Assembly: GCA_045593645.1 (NCBI GenBank)
Contig: JAZNWZ010000138.1
Span: 1 to 34,577 of the forward strand
Reading direction: 5' to 3'
DNA length: 34,577 bases
Source of the DNA: Fimenecus sp045593645
Lineage (GTDB): Bacteria; Bacillota; Clostridia; Oscillospirales; Acutalibacteraceae
Below the pieces are notes generated by a model that worked only from the letters and a program-made list of their open reading frames with translations, did no database searches and had not been told where the DNA came from. Both the position numbers and the translations under genes were made by a program. Below, piece after piece: positions 32,091-34,577 of this stretch (positions are counted from its first letter, which is position 1; each line of letters begins with the position of its first letter).

Positions 32091-32927
32091 TTATCTCATT
32101 TTCATTGAAATATCAAATGCTTTTACTGAGTGAGTAAGAGCACCAAGAGAGATAATATCAACACCTGTTTTTGCAACTTCTGCAATATTTTCGAGTGTGA
32201 TATTACCTGATGCCTCTGTTTTTGCACGACCGTCAATATATTTGACACATTCTTCCATTTGTGCATTTGTCATATTATCAAGCATAATGATGTCAGCACC
32301 GACACTTACTGCTTCCTTAACCTCGTCGAAATTACGAGTTTCAACTTCAATTTTTACCATATGGCCAAGTTTTGAGCGTAAGATTTTTACAGCATTTGTA
32401 ATTCCGCCACCTGCGACAATGTGGTTATCTTTAAGCATTGCACCGTCTGAAAGGTTGTATCTGTGGTTTTTACCGCCACCGCAAACTACTGCATATTTTT
32501 GTAATGCACGAAGTCCCGGAAGAGTTTTTCTTGTATCAGTTACTTGTGCGTTTGTGCCTTCACAAAGTTTTACTGCTTTATTTGTTGCAGTTGCAATACC
32601 TGACATATGCTGAATAATGTTAAGGGCTGTACGCTCACCTTTAAGAAGACAAGCAGTTTTACCGTTAAATTCTACGATTAAATCCCCTGCTTTTACTTCG
32701 TCACCGTCATTCTTGTGAACAGTATATGTGAAAGTATCGTCAAGCAGAGTGAAAACTCTCATTGCGATATCAAGTCCACAAAGAACACCGTCTGCTTTTG
32801 CTACAAAATATGAGTCATTTCTTTGTTCTTCAGGGATCAAGTAGTCAGCAGAAACATCAATATAGTTAATGTCTTCGCTAATTGCTTCTTTTATAAGATT
32901 ATCTACATAAAACTGATTTAATTTCAT
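32091..32927 (-). CDS. nadC: Quinolinate phosphoribosyltransferase NadC
   Basis: NadC converts quinolinate and PRPP to nicotinate mononucleotide in de novo NAD synthesis. The 278-residue length is normal. Visible substrate-binding motifs are DTRKTLPGLRALQKYAVVCGGGKNHRYNLSDGAMLKDNH in the core (about 134-172, with the conserved arginines and lysines) and EVETRNFDEVKEA later. Its start overlaps the nadB stop by four bases (ATGA), so the two proteins are made together. nadA, which makes quinolinate from the NadB product, is not in the window. Confidence 0.97.
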   Translation of the reverse strand: MKLNQFYVDNLIKEAISEDINYIDVSADYLIPEEQRNDSYFVAKADGVLCGLDIAMRVFTLLDDTFTYTVHKNDGDEVKAGDLIVEFNGKTACLLKGERTALNIIQHMSGIATATNKAVKLCEGTNAQVTDTRKTLPGLRALQKYAVVCGGGKNHRYNLSDGAMLKDNHIVAGGGITNAVKILRSKLGHMVKIEVETRNFDEVKEAVSVGADIIMLDNMTNAQMEECVKYIDGRAKTEASGNITLENIAEVAKTGVDIISLGALTHSVKAFDISMKMR

Positions 32928-34384
32928 TGGTCATTGACCTCCTTGAGAATTATATAGGCAACTGTTGCAAGGCTTAGTGCTTCACAATAGTCAGGGGTAA
33001 TTTTGAATTTACCGTTTTTAAGTCGAGTTAAGATTTCTCGTACTCGTTTGTAACCGTTTCGCACTGCATCTTCATTGGCAGGCATTACGAAATATGAGCG
33101 TTGCATAATATTGCGAATTTCTGTGCGGACACCTTTAAGAAGTGGAGCACCGTCAAGGTCTTGCTTTTCGATTTCTGTAATTTGTACTTCAGGGTAATTC
33201 ATACCAATGCAACGAACAATATCGTCAGCACAGCGTTTGCCGAATACAAGTGCTTCAAGTAAAGAGTTACTTGCAAGTCGGTTTTTACCGTGAACGCCTG
33301 TATTTGAGCACTCACCAACTGCATAAAGTCGTGAAACTGTTGTGCGGGAGTTAAGGTCAACCTCAATACCACCCATTAAATAATGCTGACAAGGGAAAAT
33401 TGGAATTAAATCCTTTGTAATATCAACATTATACTTTAAGCAACCTTTATGAATACCGGGGAAACGATTTAAGAGATATTCTTTATCACGATGAGTAATA
33501 TCAAGATAGAAATTGTTGCTACCTGTACGACGAGATTCAATAATAATTGACTTTGAAACAACATCACGAGGAGCAAGTTCAAGTCTTTCATCGTAACGAT
33601 GCATAAACCTTTCTTTGTTACAGTTGAGAAGATAAGCACCTTCACCACGAACTGCTTCACTAATTAAGAATTGCTCATTATCATCAGAATTAAATGCAGT
33701 TGGATGAAACTGAACATAGCTTAAATCTTTAATTCGAGCACCTAATTCAAATGCAAGACGAATTCCATCGCCAGTTGCAACTTTTGGGTTAGTTGTGTAT
33801 TTATAAACACGACCGATACCACCTGTTGCAAGTACACAATAGCTTGCAAAAATTTCGTCTTGTCCATCATCAGTGAGAATATGGGCACAAATACCACTTT
33901 TAACTCTTGTAAGCTTAAAAACAGGTGTATTTTCGATAATTGTGATATTGGGGCGACTTTGTGCCTTTTTAACCATAGCACGAACCATTTCGGCACCCGT
34001 TGTATCTTTATGGTGAACGATTCTTCTTCTACAATGTCCACCCTCAAGAGTCATATTTAGCTCACCGTCAGGGCGTTTATCAAACTCAACACCATATTCA
34101 ATGATTTTACGGACTTCGGCAGGTCCTTCTTGAACGAGAGTTGTAACTGCATCAATATCGTTAGCGTGTTTACCTGCAATCATTGTATCGTTAATGTGCA
34201 AGTCATAACTATCGTTCTCTAAGTCAAGAACTGCAGCAACACCACCCTGCGCCAAAGATGAGTTTGAGTCAGTATTGCTCTTTTTGGCAAGGATTGTTAT
34301 ATTCAAATTTTCAGGTAATGAAAGTGCTGTATTAAGTCCTGCAACACCACAGCCGACTATAAGCACATCACATTTTTTTGCCAT
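32924..34384 (-). CDS. nadB: L-aspartate oxidase NadB
   Basis: NadB is a flavoprotein that oxidises L-aspartate to iminoaspartate, the first step of de novo NAD synthesis, and in anaerobes can use fumarate as electron acceptor. The 486-residue protein has the FAD loop GCGVAG (11-16), SSLAQGGVAAV (42-52), the substrate-site EGGHCRRRIVHHKDTTGAEM (114-133) and YVQFHPTAF. These mark NadB rather than succinate dehydrogenase or fumarate reductase. I chose the ATG at 34384; a TTG at 34405 gives a non-homologous extension. The ribosome binding site is weak. It leads the nadB-nadC-folC-mannosidase group. Confidence 0.95.
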   Translation of the reverse strand: MAKKCDVLIVGCGVAGLNTALSLPENLNITILAKKSNTDSNSSLAQGGVAAVLDLENDSYDLHINDTMIAGKHANDIDAVTTLVQEGPAEVRKIIEYGVEFDKRPDGELNMTLEGGHCRRRIVHHKDTTGAEMVRAMVKKAQSRPNITIIENTPVFKLTRVKSGICAHILTDDGQDEIFASYCVLATGGIGRVYKYTTNPKVATGDGIRLAFELGARIKDLSYVQFHPTAFNSDDNEQFLISEAVRGEGAYLLNCNKERFMHRYDERLELAPRDVVSKSIIIESRRTGSNNFYLDITHRDKEYLLNRFPGIHKGCLKYNVDITKDLIPIFPCQHYLMGGIEVDLNSRTTVSRLYAVGECSNTGVHGKNRLASNSLLEALVFGKRCADDIVRCIGMNYPEVQITEIEKQDLDGAPLLKGVRTEIRNIMQRSYFVMPANEDAVRNGYKRVREILTRLKNGKFKITPDYCEALSLATVAYIILKEVNDQ

Positions 34385-34405
34385 AAAAAGGTCATCTTCT
34401 TTCAA

Positions 34406-34515
34406 AAATGAAAAGGTTTTGAATAAACATACTTATACATATAACATCATATCATATTTTTTGCAAAAATAATAGATGTTTTTTCATATTTCTAAAGGTT
34501 TTTTAAACAAAAAAT
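34406..34515 (-). promoter_or_regulatory. nadB upstream region with imperfect palindrome
   Basis: AT-rich DNA with TTATA-CA-TATAA (34433-34444) and a TTGCAA (about 34460-34465) that could serve as a -35 box for nadB. I do not recognise a NiaR or other NAD-repressor site with confidence. Confidence 0.35.
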
Positions 34516-34535
34516 GGTCCCTTTTACAAGGGAGC
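34516..34535 (-). terminator. Terminator of a gene beyond the right edge
   Basis: TCCCTT / AAGGGA (34518-34523 with 34528-34533), a four-base loop, followed on the minus strand by ATTTTTTG. It points to a minus-strand gene lying to the right of the window, so nadB is probably not co-transcribed with it. The GCTCCCTTGTAAAAGGGACC core resembles one arm of the repeat element at 8944-8963. Confidence 0.65.
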
Positions 34536-34577
34536 AAAAATATGCTGTATATTTTTAATTAACTGCTTATCTTCTGT

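Overview
The window is chromosomal DNA from a low-GC, Gram-positive bacterium, most likely an uncultured or gut-type member of the Clostridia (Oscillospiraceae/Ruminococcus-like). The evidence is AT-rich intergenic DNA, strong AGGAGG-type ribosome binding sites, sigma-A type promoters (TTGACA/TATAAT), FemAB-family peptidoglycan transferases, a Bacillus-type GSI-alpha glutamine synthetase, tRNA genes with encoded CCA, and a GC-rich interspersed repeat of a kind that recurs in gut Firmicutes. The lineage is inferred from style and protein similarity, not from a marker gene. I see no phage genes, transposase or CRISPR array.

Layout. 1-2488 (minus): panE-like reductase, hisH, hisF. 2670-3107: a promoter, tRNA-Thr(TGT), tRNA-Tyr(GTA), a strong terminator and a patch of short duplicated and inverted repeats. 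3210-5797 (plus): two tandem FemAB-family transferases (cell-wall cross-bridge). 5833-8791 (minus): a membrane protein of unknown function, a GtrA-like membrane protein and glnA. 8880-8977: a heptamer tandem repeat plus a folded GC-rich repeat element. 8994-13365 (minus): fucO-like reductase, mtnA, purine nucleoside phosphorylase and MTA/SAH deaminase. Together these form a nucleoside salvage route that fits a DHAP shunt for 5'-methylthioadenosine or 5'-deoxyadenosine, but no aldolase is present. 13416-19321 (minus): cyclophilin, membrane diguanylate cyclase, and a large FtsX-type ABC permease with its ATPase. 19513-21281 (plus): a TetR regulator overlapping a CDF metal exporter, divergent from the ABC genes. 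21383-24126 (plus): PRPP synthetase and MurF-like ligase.

24171-27748 is the least understood part: three small membrane-anchored proteins (two with zinc ribbons), a 55-residue ribbon-helix-helix protein at 26314-26481, a short soluble Ser/Thr kinase, and a divergent XRE-like HTH protein. The RHH gene and the membrane-protein operon diverge from one palindromic operator. The kinase and HTH genes diverge from promoters whose -10 boxes overlap. I regard this as the best candidate for an undescribed signalling module.

27785-34384 (minus) is a compact operon nadB-nadC-folC followed by a cytoplasmic GH38 alpha-mannosidase. nadA is not present. A terminator at 34516-34535 belongs to a minus-strand gene beyond the right edge.
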